Below, in pieces: positions 1 through 10,715 of a stretch of DNA of 64,000 nucleotides (its first letter is position 1; the number at the start of each line of letters is the position of its first letter). Made by a program: the position numbers and the translations under genes. Below the pieces are notes generated by a model. It was not told where the DNA came from. It ran no database searches and worked only from the letters and a program-made list of their open reading frames with translations. The stretch is from Sodiomyces alkalinus F11 (taxonomy: Eukaryota; Ascomycota; Sordariomycetes; Glomerellales; Plectosphaerellaceae): positions 502,330 to 566,329 of the forward strand of contig NW_021167086.1 in NCBI RefSeq assembly GCF_003711515.1. The letters run 5' to 3'.

Positions 1-62
1 CTGCGCCGCTCTCTTGCGCACCCAAGATCCTTTCCTTCAACCCTTTTCCTCTGTACACAAGA

Positions 63-1001
63 CTACAAGTCGAAGAGCTCCCTGACGATGCGCATGGTAT
101 CTTCCGGACTCTTCACACTATGGCCGGTGACGCGGGGGTCGGTATAAATCTCATAGTCGTTACCGCCCTCGTACGTCTTATCCCCGAAAAAATGGATCGT
201 GGTGAACTTGACACCCCCCGGCTTCTCTGCCTCGGCCTCAAGATGGCGCAGGCAATACGTCTTATCCCACCCCTTCGGGAACACGTCAAAGGAGATCTGG
301 CCGCCAATCGAGTACGTGAGGCCGAGGTGCGCGAACCTCTCGCGCAGCGTCTTGACGAACGCGTCGCGGACCCTGTGCTCCCTGTCGTAGCGCTCAAACT
401 CGTTGCGCTCCTCGTTGGACGCGTTACGCCCGATGGGCGACACGTTGATCATGCCGTTGCGGAACTCGACGAACGTGCCGCGCTTGACCGGGACGTCCAG
501 GTCGGCGATGTAGTGCAGCATGAAGCTGACCAGCTCGCGGTACTGCGCCTCGCCGATCCACTGGATGAAGCTGTTGGTCGGCAGCGCCGCGCCCATCTTG
601 TACCCCACCAGCCCGTTCTCCGCGAAGTTGAAGTCGAACATGGACGTCACGGGCGTGTTCGACGGCGCGCCCAGCTGGTTCTGCTGCTTGGCGAAGTTGG
701 ACCCGCCCACGGTGGCGATGGCGACTTTGCGCCGGAGGTCGGCGAGGAGTTTGGTCATCTCCGGGGTGACATCCTAGAAGGGGGGAGACATTATCCCGTT
801 CTTAGCCAGGTATGCACTACTGCAGTGGAACCGAAGAGACGCAGGACGAAACAGGGGAAACGGGAGAAATGGAATGGCTGGTTGATGGCCTACCTTGCAA
901 GCGCCTGTGAGGGTGCCGTCAACGTCGAAGAGGCAGATGGTGTTTTTGATCGGCCGGTCCTCGAGGGGAGGGTAGTCGGGGGTATGCGCCGTGGCAGACA
1001 T
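63..1001 (-). CDS. SEC53: Phosphomannomutase (PMM/Sec53), two exons
   Basis: Converts mannose-6-phosphate to mannose-1-phosphate in the cytosol, feeding GDP-mannose for N-glycosylation, O-mannosylation and GPI anchors. The model joins exon 1 (1001-894) to exon 2 (773-63), giving 272 residues, a normal length for eukaryotic PMM. Exon 1 ends with the HAD nucleophile motif FDVDGTLT (about residues 25-32). Exon 2 continues with [14 protein letters not shown] and [15 protein letters not shown], then the [16 protein letters not shown] substrate-binding stretch and a C-terminal [15 protein letters not shown], all typical of PMM. The 120-base intron starts GTAGGC and ends CTAG. The start is the only in-frame Met ahead of the HAD motif. 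Family recognition is by motif and is very secure. Confidence 0.95.
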
Positions 1002-1873
1002 GAGGGCGGCGGATCAATGGAGGAGAGTGAGACGAAGACTGTTGAGACGAGGAAGAAGAGGCGGAAGAGGAGGAGAGAGGAAGTATCTCGTTGGTTGGAG
1101 AAGACGATCAAGAATACAGTCGAGCTCGGGGGATATCACCGTGATGTTCGAGCGGAAAGGGAGGAAAGCGGTCAAGCAACACGTTCCTGCCGATTTAAGA
1201 CCAGAGAATTCCAAGTTCGACGTGATGGAGCTTGCACCTGCCCCGCGTTCCATGTTGCAGTTAGTACATGGTACGTATGTAGTACGTTTAGGTCACCTTG
1301 GCACGCAGCTAGGTAATCACCACGTGAAGGTACTTCGCACATACCACATAGGTACTCCGTACATCAGGTACACGCCATGCAACCAATCGAATTGCGCTGT
1401 GCTCTGAAATGTCCTGTTCCTGGCCTGTCTCCGGGGGCCTTTTAGCGGTAGCTTCCCCAAAGGTACCTATCACTACCTTAACGGACTGGTCGATCACCCG
1501 TTTCACCCTTAGCCCACCTAAACTGGCGGAGTTGCTGTTTCGAGGCACCCCGTTCCTCGGACGAGAGAAAGACACCCAATCCCCTCGTATTGCTGACCCC
1601 TCATTGCCCCTCACCGACACTCTCAGGGGTTGGAGGGGCACTCCGCAGTCTCCGCTTACTTGTCATAGCCTGTTAAGCAGCACTACGCGGCACTTACAGG
1701 ACTAAAACTGACTGATAGGACAAACAGAACAAGCCAAAAAGCCCGACTTTTGAATTCTCAACGCACGCTATGCAACGCCATAAACGGCATTCCTATCATA
1801 ACACGGCTCAGCCTTGCCCCAGACAACGAGGGGGGAAAAGTCCGGTATGGTAATCATCCCAAAGGGAAAGCCA
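1002..1873. other. Intergenic region, PMM promoter side
   Basis: No gene is seen in these 872 bases. They separate the PMM start codon from the 3' end of the cation exchanger, so the left half should hold the PMM promoter and the right half the exchanger 3' UTR. GTAC-containing palindromic motifs occur at about 1265-1360. The long forward open frame overlapping the left edge is antisense to PMM and is not a gene. Confidence 0.6.
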
Positions 1874-4800
1874 TCAGGAGGTCACATCCGTCCACACCCC
1901 CGTCACCTCAACCGCGATATTCACCACAGTGCCCACGGCCCAGAGCGCGATCAGGCTGTACCCGATCTTGCGCGAGAGCATCCACTTGTTCATCGGCACC
2001 ACCACGAGAAGCAGGAGGAGGGTGACGAGGAGGGTGACCGCCGAGATCATGAGGGTGCCGTCGATCTGGATCTGGTACGGCTTGTACTTGACCGGTTTGT
2101 CCGGGTGTTTCTTCTTCCAGTGATCGGCGGCCTTCATCATCATCCAGACTCCTCCGATGCCGATGCCAAGGAGGATGTTGAGCATGGGGCCGCCAAAACA
2201 TGCCGAGCTGTAGAAAAAGGAAAAGTGAGACCCTGGTCAGTGTATATGCTCGAGAAGAGTGGAGGGTTATTGAACAAGAGAAGGAAGGACAAAAAGAGAA
2301 GAAGAAAAGAAAAGAAGAAGAAGAAAGAAGAAGAAGAAGAAGAAGAAGAAGAAGAAAGAAGAAGAAGAAGAAGAAAAAGAAAAAAAACACTTACAGCGCC
2401 ATGACTGGGTACCCCAGACGGGCAACGGTCATGTCTGCAACCAAGTCGCCAACGCTGTTACCCGCCGCAAAGATGGTGAGACCGAGCAACGCCTCCGAAA
2501 TCCCCAAGATGACGCCAAACGCCTTGAGCACCCCAACCACTTCGCCCGCGATGGTCGAAATCCAGGCAACACTGATAACGAACCCCAGGAAGCAGAGGAC
2601 GAAGTGATGCCTGGGCCGCCGGTTGGGGCTCGTCGTGAGGAGGAGGAAGACCAGGAGGACGAGGGAGGCCAACGACGTGTAAAGGAACATCCGCAGCAGG
2701 GTCTTGCCGGGCTGCTCTAGGTCCTCCCGCATGTTCGCCCAGAGGACCAGCATGGCGAACTGGGGCCCCGTGAAGAGCTGGAGCGCCACCAGCCACCGGT
2801 TCCACCCGGCCGACTCCTCCTCGGCCTCGAAAGCGGCGTCGCTCTCCGACGCGGCCGTTCCCGCCGTTCCCGCCGTTCCCGCCTCGACACCCTGGCTGAG
2901 GCCAGTGCCAGCGCCGGTGACGTCGTCGTCGCCTGGAGGCTCCAGGGCGATGAGTACGGGCGACGTGCGATGGAACGAGCCGCTGGTGGGCGATCTCGAT
3001 CGCTCCCGCGTGCTGTGTCGTCTGTAGCGTTGCCATTCGGTCTCCGGCGCGATGGCGGCGTGTGGTCGTACAGAGACCGGCTGGGGACGGATATCGGAGA
3101 GGAGAGGAGACGGATGCGGCGAGTCTCCGTCGAGGTAATCGTCGGATTCCGTTTCGACGACCGGGAGAGTGATGACGAGGAGTAGAATACTCGGGACCGA
3201 TATGGCACTCACCAACTTGTCCCACACCGTCTTTTCCCTCCACCCTTGGAGCGTGGGGAACAGGATGGTCTGTAGAACGTGCGGCGGGGGGAGGACGGAG
3301 TGCGGCCACCATTTGACAGGTCTAGGTTCGGATACTGGCAGAGGCGGCGGCAGGGAAGCCTCGAACCTGGAAGCCGTAGGCTGCGGGAAAGAGTCGGCAT
3401 GCTGCTCTTGCGGCAGCGGAGTGAGCAGCAAGGGGGAGTCCGTGTATTGGAACGCAGGGAAAGGGGACATGGGCGAAGAACGGCCGCTGTCCGAAGCAGC
3501 AGCGCCGAACTCGGGTATCACAAGACGCGGGGTATGACGCTGTGAAACCGCTGCTGCGTCGACCCGCGGGACGCTCGGATCGACGGGGGGCGGCGCTAGG
3601 TTCCCTCCAATCTGGTAACTTGGGGACGGACTGCGCGTCCTGCCTGGGCTGGGTCCCTGCGGCGGCGAAGTAGACGCAGATGTACCGCTAGGCCCGGCGT
3701 CGGCGTCGCTCTCGATGGCAGGCAATGGCAGGAAGCGGAAGGAGGGAGGCACGTCGTTTGCCGACAGGGCCCGGTTCCTTCCGTTCCTTCCGTTCCTTCC
3801 CGTAGCCTCACCGTGTCCGAGATGGGCGTGGGCGGCGGGATGTTCGTGCCTTGCTGACGCCCCTGCTCCTCCCGTGGTACGGTTGTTGCGATTGCCTTCA
3901 ACATGATAATCCGAGTATGCCCTATGGCCGTACACGGGTCTCAGCCTCAAGTTGCTTTCCCTTTGCAACTGTGCCAAGGCGGAACGGAATTCCAAAGCGC
4001 CTACGAGACTGGGCCGGATGGGAGTGATGGTTGTGCTTCGTCTCCCTCGCGGACGGAGAACGCGCATGCTGCTGGTCATCTCGGCAGCCACTTTGGTCCC
4101 GAGATGTTCGTCTTCTTCCGGGGAACCGTCGCCAGCGCTGATCTCATGGCCGTCGATCTCGATACGAGGACCGGCTTCCAACAGGCCGATGTCCGCTTCG
4201 TCGGCCCTGCTCCCCCCGCCGACAGGACCGGCCTCGTCGTCGCCCGGCTCATCTCGATAGGGCACCGGGGCGAGCTCGTCATTGGGGTGGCCGACCGCGC
4301 CGTAGACATGGCTCCTGGCGGCGGCGTCGCGGACGCGCCTCCGCCTCTGGCGCGTGGAGAACCAGTGCCATCCCACCACGCAGACGACGTAAAAGACGTA
4401 GTAGCCGATCATGGCCATGCACTCCCAGAGGTGCAGGTACCCATCGGCCAAGAAAATCATGGTGAAGACAACGGAGACGATGAAGAAGCACAGGTCCCGA
4501 ATGTAGGTCCTCCTGCCGACCTTGAATTCGCGGACCACGGCCATCGACCCAGCCACCACGGCGGTAATGAAGCTCGCCGCGCCTATGAGCTCTCCCACGG
4601 CCATGCTGGCGCTGTTGGAGCCCATGGCGGCAAATGTGCTGAAAACGTCCGGGGACCCATTGCCGAAAGCTAGAAAGGTGACGCCGGCTAAGCTCTCGCT
4701 CAGGCCGAGGATGCTGGCGATGGTGCTCAGGTTGACGCTGAAGAAGTCGCTCGCGGCGATGCCGATGGTGGTGAAGAGAAGGCCCAGCCAGCAGACGAGG

Positions 4801-5108
4801 AGGATGAAGGCGATGCCGCGCAGGTGCGAAAAGCCGCAATAGTAGGGCGTGAGGTAGGAGAGGAGACCGGCCTCGTCATCACCGCAGTAGGCCTTGACGA
4901 AGGCGCATTGATCCAGCGCGTCGCGGACATCGTGGCAGTCCTTAGGTCGGGCGCTTCTCGAGACGAGCAACGGGGAGTCGAGGTCTAGTCGCGCTTGCGA
5001 GAAGAGCGGCGCGATAAAGGAGTAGGCTGCGAGAGAGCTGATGATGAAGGCGGTAGCGTAGAACGCCCGCAAGCTTGGCTTGGCTCCTCGAATTTTGGAG
5101 GCGGTCAT
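1874..5108 (-). CDS. Cation/Ca2+ exchanger (CaCA family), two exons
   Basis: Predicted multi-spanning membrane antiporter moving Ca2+ or other cations against Na+, K+ or H+, probably at the vacuole, ER or another internal membrane. Exon 1 is 5108-2395 and exon 2 is 2207-1874, with phase kept, giving 1015 residues. The two inverted alpha repeats that form the ion site are both present: SESLAGVTFLAFGNGSPD (about residues 137-154) and SEALLGLTIFAAGNSVGD (about 870-887). The intron falls inside the second repeat, just after YPVMAL. A long hydrophilic central loop (about 250-600) rich in Ser, Pro, Arg and acidic residues separates the two membrane halves. It resembles the YDL206W/NCKX-like group. 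The ion specificity cannot be read from sequence. Confidence 0.9.
2208..2394 (-). repeat. GAA/TTC-rich intron of the exchanger gene
   Basis: This 187-base intron (donor GTAAGT, acceptor CTACAG on the minus strand) contains a nearly pure polypurine run of GAA and GAAA units on the plus strand from about 2277 to 2388. On the transcript it is a long TTC/TTTC pyrimidine tract starting a few bases after the donor. Confidence 0.85.
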
Positions 5109-6269
5109 TCTCTGACGTCAAAGTCGGTCGCTGGCTGCCGGCATGATGTTTGTCGCCTGTTGAACACCCACACGCACGTCTGTTGCCTGTATAGGAGGCA
5201 CACGGATATGTGCTGGGCTCGTAGATGGTCTCAATATGAGCTGTGGTGCCTAGAATGAATGCAGACAGTGTCCATAGGTAGGTATAAAAACACCCTAGGT
5301 AACGTGAGAAGCGAGAGATGGGGGACAGGCGATGAGGGAGAGGAATTGGATTCGCGGACGGTAGTGTTGGGAGCAAGTCGGAAATAAGGATGCGAATGCG
5401 GATGCGAATGCGAATGCGAATTAGGAGTGAGTGAGAGTGAGAGAGAGAGAGAGACGACAGAACAGATGTTCATAAAATAATTAGAGTAGAAAGGATTGAT
5501 GGGTTCATAGGTAGGCTCATGGGCTTATTTCAAGCTGAGGTGTAACGTCCGAGGTGGCTCGGACAGGCAGCAAGAAAAGGGAAGTTTTCACGAGAGGGTT
5601 TTCCTATTATCTACCGGTACCTGTCCATTAAGGTGAGGGTTAGCACCTGATGTCCTAGGTACCTTAGCATACGAAGTACCTTAAGGTACCTTATTGTACG
5701 GAGGAATACGGAGTAGCTGGTTACAAGTTTGACAGAAGGTGGCAGGATCATCCAAGGTAACCTGGACTTGGCCCTAATATCAATTCCTCATCATTCCCAG
5801 TGCTATCGTACTCATACTGCTATACCATCGTGGCAGTGCACAGACTTAGGTACCGGCGGAGTACGGAGGACTATATTCGGTACTGTGCTTCGGTACCTCC
5901 ATAGATAAGGTACCTTAAGGAAGAGACTTTATCAGTACCTAGGTAATAATAAGGTACGTACCTGCTCGTCAGCCACACACCCCACGGAAGCTGGACATTT
6001 TTGCCTAATCTGTTAGGCCACAACAATGTGAATGTGATTCTGGGCCGGGGTTTGTTTACTTTCTCCACAACACAAGGCCTAGGCGACGCGGGTTGCAACA
6101 ACTCGAGAGACGGTACCATTCCCTCGAACAGTGAGCACGGCCGATAACGACTGCGACTGCCACTGCGACTTCCACTGCGACTTCCACTGCGACTGCGACT
6201 CCCACTGCGACGGCGACAGCGACCGACGAACCTGCCCCCCGGCATCGACATCAACAACGACCACAGACG
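5109..6269. other. Divergent intergenic region, exchanger and condensin
   Basis: Shared 5' region of 1161 bases between two divergently transcribed genes. It holds a short tandem run of GCGAATGCGGAT-like units and GA repeats (about 5393-5452), two clusters of GGTACCTTA/TACGGAGTA palindromic motifs (5650-5720 and 5850-5960), and a CTGCGA-based minisatellite close to the condensin start. No gene is seen. Confidence 0.6.
6148..6223. repeat. CTGCGACTTCCA minisatellite in the condensin leader
   Basis: About 76 bases built from 6- and 12-base units of the form CTGCGA and CTGCGACTTCCA. It ends 46 bases before the proposed condensin start codon, so it probably lies in the promoter or 5' UTR. Confidence 0.8.
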
Positions 6270-8591
6270 ATGCCTAGAGTCGCCCAAGGACCGCGCTCAG
6301 GGACAGCCCGGGCTGCATCCACTACCGCTTCTCCCTTTAAGAATTCCCCCATCAAGTGAGTAGAGAAGCCCATTTGCCCCCCGACCAAAGAAGCAAAGCA
6401 AAGCAAAACAAAACAAAACAAAACCAAAGCCCACGACGACAGCGGCGACACAAAAAAGCTGAACAATGCAAACCACTCTCCGTAGGATACCCTTGAACGA
6501 CGATGTCTCGGAAAAGGCCAAGCGCATGCACTCGAGGCAAGCGCGCCACGAGAAGCAACTCAACGAACTAAAAGCCGCCGCATCGAGCACGCCCGGGCGG
6601 AAAATAAGCATCGCCAACCTCGACGACATGGAGAACGCTTCCCCGACCTCGGTCCCTCGCACGCCCCGCGGCGGTCGCGTCCAACGGTTACGGGACGACG
6701 GCGACGACGACATCGTGGTCGGCGGCAGCGCCGTCACGCCTATGAAGCGGGTGCCGATCCTCGCCAATTTCGAGGAGTGGATGAAGATGGCCACCGACAA
6801 CAAGATCAACGCGACCAACTCGTGGAACTTTGCCCTGATCGACTACTTCCATGACATGTCCCTTCTCAAGGAGGGCGACGGCGTCAACTTCCAGAAGGCG
6901 AGCTGCACCCTGGACGGTTGCGTCAAGATTTACACCAGCCGAGTCGACAGTGTCGCCACCGAGACGGGCAAGTTGCTTAGCGGTCTCGCCGACAGCAACA
7001 GCAGGAAGAAGGACAGGGATGACGCTGACGGGGAGGGCGAGGAGAGCGAGGAGGAAGTCGACGAAGATGGCAATGTCAGGAAGAAGCCCAAGAGAAAGGT
7101 ACCGGTTTAGCCTCCCCGTTTTCACGAGCCCTGGCTGTACGCACTACGCACTCCTTGAAGGGGGCGCGCGTGAACCAGCTGACTGACGACTCTGATCCCC
7201 CCCACAGGCGCAACGGTCTTCGGAGGCTACATTGGCTCCTTCTTTCGCCTCATTGCAGCTGAAGAAATTCGAACTGGAATTCGCCGTCGACCCCCTGTTC
7301 AAGAAAGCATCGGCGGATTTTGACGAGGGGGGAGCAAAGGGTCTGCTTCTCAACCATCTCATGATCGACTCCCAGGGCCGCATTGTCTTCGACAGCAGTG
7401 ACGACGTGGAGGATGCGCAAACGTCCAAGATGCGGAACAAAGGCAGCGACGCCGACGACAACGACGAGGATATGGACGAGGACGATGTTGACGTAAAGAC
7501 GCCAGACGCCTCGGCTGTCCACGAGCAGCTGCTGGCCGAGGCAGAGGAAGCCGCCGACGTCGAGATCGACCTGGGTGCCCTCGGTGCCCGCTTTTTCCCC
7601 CACCTGGGCCGCCTCGACGAGCTGGACATTTGCCCGTCTTTGAAGACGTTCGAACTCGGCAACGCGTCTGGTTCTCTGGATATCCCCTTCTTAAAGGCGC
7701 CCGAGGACTGGCGCGACCAGGACCCGGACAACCACACGGCACCGGACCTGAACCTCGGCGACAAGTCCGGCATGTTCATCGACGGCGATAACGCTGCAGG
7801 CTTCGACGACGACGACGACGACGGCATCGGCCTCGGCGCTTTCGACATGGGAGCCGCCGACGTTGCTTTCGGCGAGGGCGGAGAGGCTTGGGCCAAGGAG
7901 GCCGCTCTGGAACCGCAAATGCGAGTGTACAACGCCGTCGACGGCGGGGGAGAAGGCGGCGACGCGCTCGGGCAGGCGACCGGCGACTACATGGTGTCCA
8001 TGGCCCACGGGAAGAACAACAACCCCGACAAGCTCCACGAGGACATCCTCGGGTACTTCGACCAGGCCCTGCAGAAGAACTGGACCAGCGCCGAGCACTG
8101 GAGGATACGCAAGATCAAGGACGCCGACAAGCCGGCGGGCCCCACCCGGACGCGGAAGGAGAAGGAGCCGTTCGAGATGGACTTTGCCGCGCCCATGGAC
8201 CGGACCCTGGCCGACGCGCTGTACACGCAGGCGTCGAGCAACTCGGCCATCTCCATGCCGAAGAAGGACTGGAAATCCAAGTCGCGGAACCTGCTGCCGG
8301 ACGACAAGCACTTCAACTCGAGGTCGCTGCTCAACCTGTTCCTCAAACCCAAGGCGCGCCTCAGCAGCCGGCGCATCCGCACCGGACTCGGGGGCAACGG
8401 CCACAGGGACAACGTTCCCCCGGGGGCCGAGATGGACGAGGCCTTCTGGGCGAACCAGAAGGACCCGGCGGCCCACGGCGGCGGCGGCGCCGGGGAGGAG
8501 ACGGCGGCGGGGTTCCTGCCGGACGGTGGGGGCTACGACGCCAACTTCTTCCAGGACGACGCGCTCCCCTTCGCCGGCGGGCTGGGCAACG

Positions 8592-8623
<32 letters not shown>

Positions 8624-9264
8624 CTCGACTTTGCGGACGCGCGCGAGCAGTTCTCCCCCGGCGTCGAGGGCGAGGCGGGCTTGACCGGGGCTGTGGGCAT
8701 GACGGCCTTGCTGAACGGGGAGACCGTGACGAATACGATGGGTGCGTTTGGGACCACGCTGGTGACGTCGACGCGGCGCGTGCGGCCTGATTATGTCCAG
8801 TACGCGCGGACGGCGAAGAAGGTTGACGTGCGGCGGCTAAAGGAGGAGATTTGGAAGGGCATGGGTTTGGAGCCAGCAGCTACGGTATGCCTTTTTTTTT
8901 TTTTTCCCCTTCTTTCCCCTTTTTTTCCTTTTTTCCCTTTTTCTTCTTCTTCTTCCTTTTCTTGGGCTAACCTGACCGTCACCTCTAGAACGCAAATTCA
9001 TCCCGACTCCTAACCCCGCCACCATCAGGAGAGGCCCAGCCAGAGGTGGACAAGGACAAGACGCTCAAGTTCACCACCGTGATGAATAACCTGCAGTCGG
9101 TATACCCGAAGCCGATGATGGAGGATATTTCCACGAGCTACTGCTTCATCTGCCTGCTGCACCTGGCCAACGAGAAGGGGCTCGTCATCGAAAAGACGCC
9201 GGAGCTTACAGAGCTTGAGATTCGCAAGGATTGGACGGCGGAGCTTACGGCCGGCGGTGAATAA
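6270..9264 (+). CDS. BRN1: Condensin complex subunit 2 (kleisin Brn1/Barren/CAP-H), four exons
   Basis: Kleisin that bridges the Smc2-Smc4 heads and the HEAT subunits of condensin for mitotic chromosome compaction. The model is 6270-6355, 6486-7098, 7208-8884 and 8989-9264, all in phase, giving 883 residues. The first exon encodes MPRVAQGPRSGTARAAS and joins to IPLNDDVSEKAKRMHSRQ. Conserved Barren blocks follow: ANFEEWMKMATDNKINATNS with SWNFALIDYF, the LDGCVKIYTSRVDSVATET block, LQLKKFELEFAVDPLFKK, and the C-terminal winged-helix piece ISTSYCFICLLHLANEKGL. Acidic Asp runs (GFDDDDDDG, GNDDDDDDDDGG) are normal for this protein. An ATG at 6466 opens the second exon frame, but it lies in the first intron just before the CGTAG acceptor, so the upstream start is preferred. 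Confidence 0.93.
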
Positions 9265-10715
9265 GTTGGGCGAGGGGTTTTGTTTTTGTTTATAAATTAG
9301 TTGGGCTGGGAAGATGATTGTGATGAATAAGGTGGTATGATGGGATGCAGCCATTCTTTTTTTGTTTTTACCTTTTTTTCCAGTCTTATTTGGCCTACGG
9401 CATTACAACGTACCTTACCTATGGTGTCGGAATACTATCGGAGCTAGAGATTCTACCTTATTCCATATATTACTCTGCTCTTGGTGGGAGCTGGACGGAT
9501 CGCTCGAAACCTCCATACCCGATTGCTACGAATTCCTCTGTGTACTGCTATAAGAAGCCGAAGATGAACCACGCCCTGAACAATGTCGTGTATCCTTAAA
9601 GTTCTTCGTGTGCGAATAAAGTGTTTGCTTATACTTGTCCTTGTATGTATCCTCTCGTAGCCCTCCCTGCTCAAGCGAGTCAAGCCACTGATGAGAGTAA
9701 GTTCTAGGATGAGGCGTCGATAAGACATGCACATTGCTCTTGCCTAAGGTAGCTGTAGGTATAGCCGTTTACTTGCTTTTTCCCTTAGTAAGGTAAGGAG
9801 GCATCTGTCATCACGGCTTCTACGACGAGGTAAGGCGCGGTCGGTTAAGTACCTACGAAGTACTTGCTCAGGAAACGAGACAGACACCTGATAAGCACAT
9901 CTGGCTAGATACCTACGGAGTACCTACTCCGTACTTCACGTAACCCAGCAAGGTGCTGAGGTGGTCATTAGCAGCTAATATGGAAGGCACGGGATGTGAA
10001 CGTTGAAACGCGATACGAAGTACGTGTACAATCTAAGGGTCCTAAGAGTGGGGCGGACTTTCCGTCATTCTATCGTCATCATGTCATCATTCTCAGGGGT
10101 CAGGGCAAGCTTTCATCCTCTCTTCTTTCCAGAGCTACACTGTACCTTAAACGCTCTCCCCCCCATGAACCATCATTTCCTCATTTCCTCATCTTCTTAA
10201 TTTTCTCATCTTCTTAATTTTCTCATCTTCTTAATTTTCTCATCTTCTTAATTTTCTCATCTTCTTAATCATCTTCTTAATCAACTAAAAAAGTGTGTAC
10301 CTTTGAATATGATTGGCGAACCCTACTTCGGGTAAGATATCTACAGATTCCAGTACACTCCGTTTCCCTGACAAAAAGACACCACGTTCCAACGCCAGTT
10401 GTTCAATGCCATTTTCTTGTCTTTCAAGGCGTCAACGTCGACCTCGCTTTCCCAGTCATACCTAGTAAGAAATATGCGAGGAAATATTGCGAACCCCAAA
10501 CAAGGGAAGGGCGAAATGTTCCACGACTTGCCCCTCCCCGAGGCGCCATCATAATAACACCTAATCAAGACCCAAAATTGTAGGAAAGTCCCCTGAGAAC
10601 CTTCCAGAAAACACATACGGGGTATTCAGTTGCAGCCTTTCCCACTTGTATATACCCGTGGGGCAAAGATCATTTTTCGTCATGGGCCGAATCAAATAGA
10701 GGAGCAGGTAAGACT
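9265..10715. other. Convergent intergenic region, condensin and SAM-HMG gene
   Basis: The 3' flanks of two converging genes, 1451 bases, with no credible gene. It contains the pair TACGGAGTACCTACTCCGTAC near 9914-9934 (an inverted repeat) and the 17-bp tandem repeat listed separately. Confidence 0.6.
10188..10281. repeat. 17-bp tandem repeat CTCATCTTCTTAATTTT
   Basis: Four perfect consecutive 17-base units (10188, 10205, 10222, 10239) followed by two shortened copies. It lies about 430 bases beyond the stop codon of the SAM-HMG gene. Confidence 0.9.

Noticed and set aside
120..1316. 398-codon forward open frame over the PMM gene
   Set aside because: It is the antisense of well-supported phosphomannomutase exons and has no family signal.
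6466..6485. ATG at 6466 as the Brn1 start
   Set aside because: It lies in an intron. The upstream exon 6270-6355 joins in phase and gives a kleisin-like N-terminus.
7691..8476. 261-codon minus frame inside Brn1
   Set aside because: Shadow frame of a GC-rich exon; Val/Leu/Arg-rich composition without motifs.
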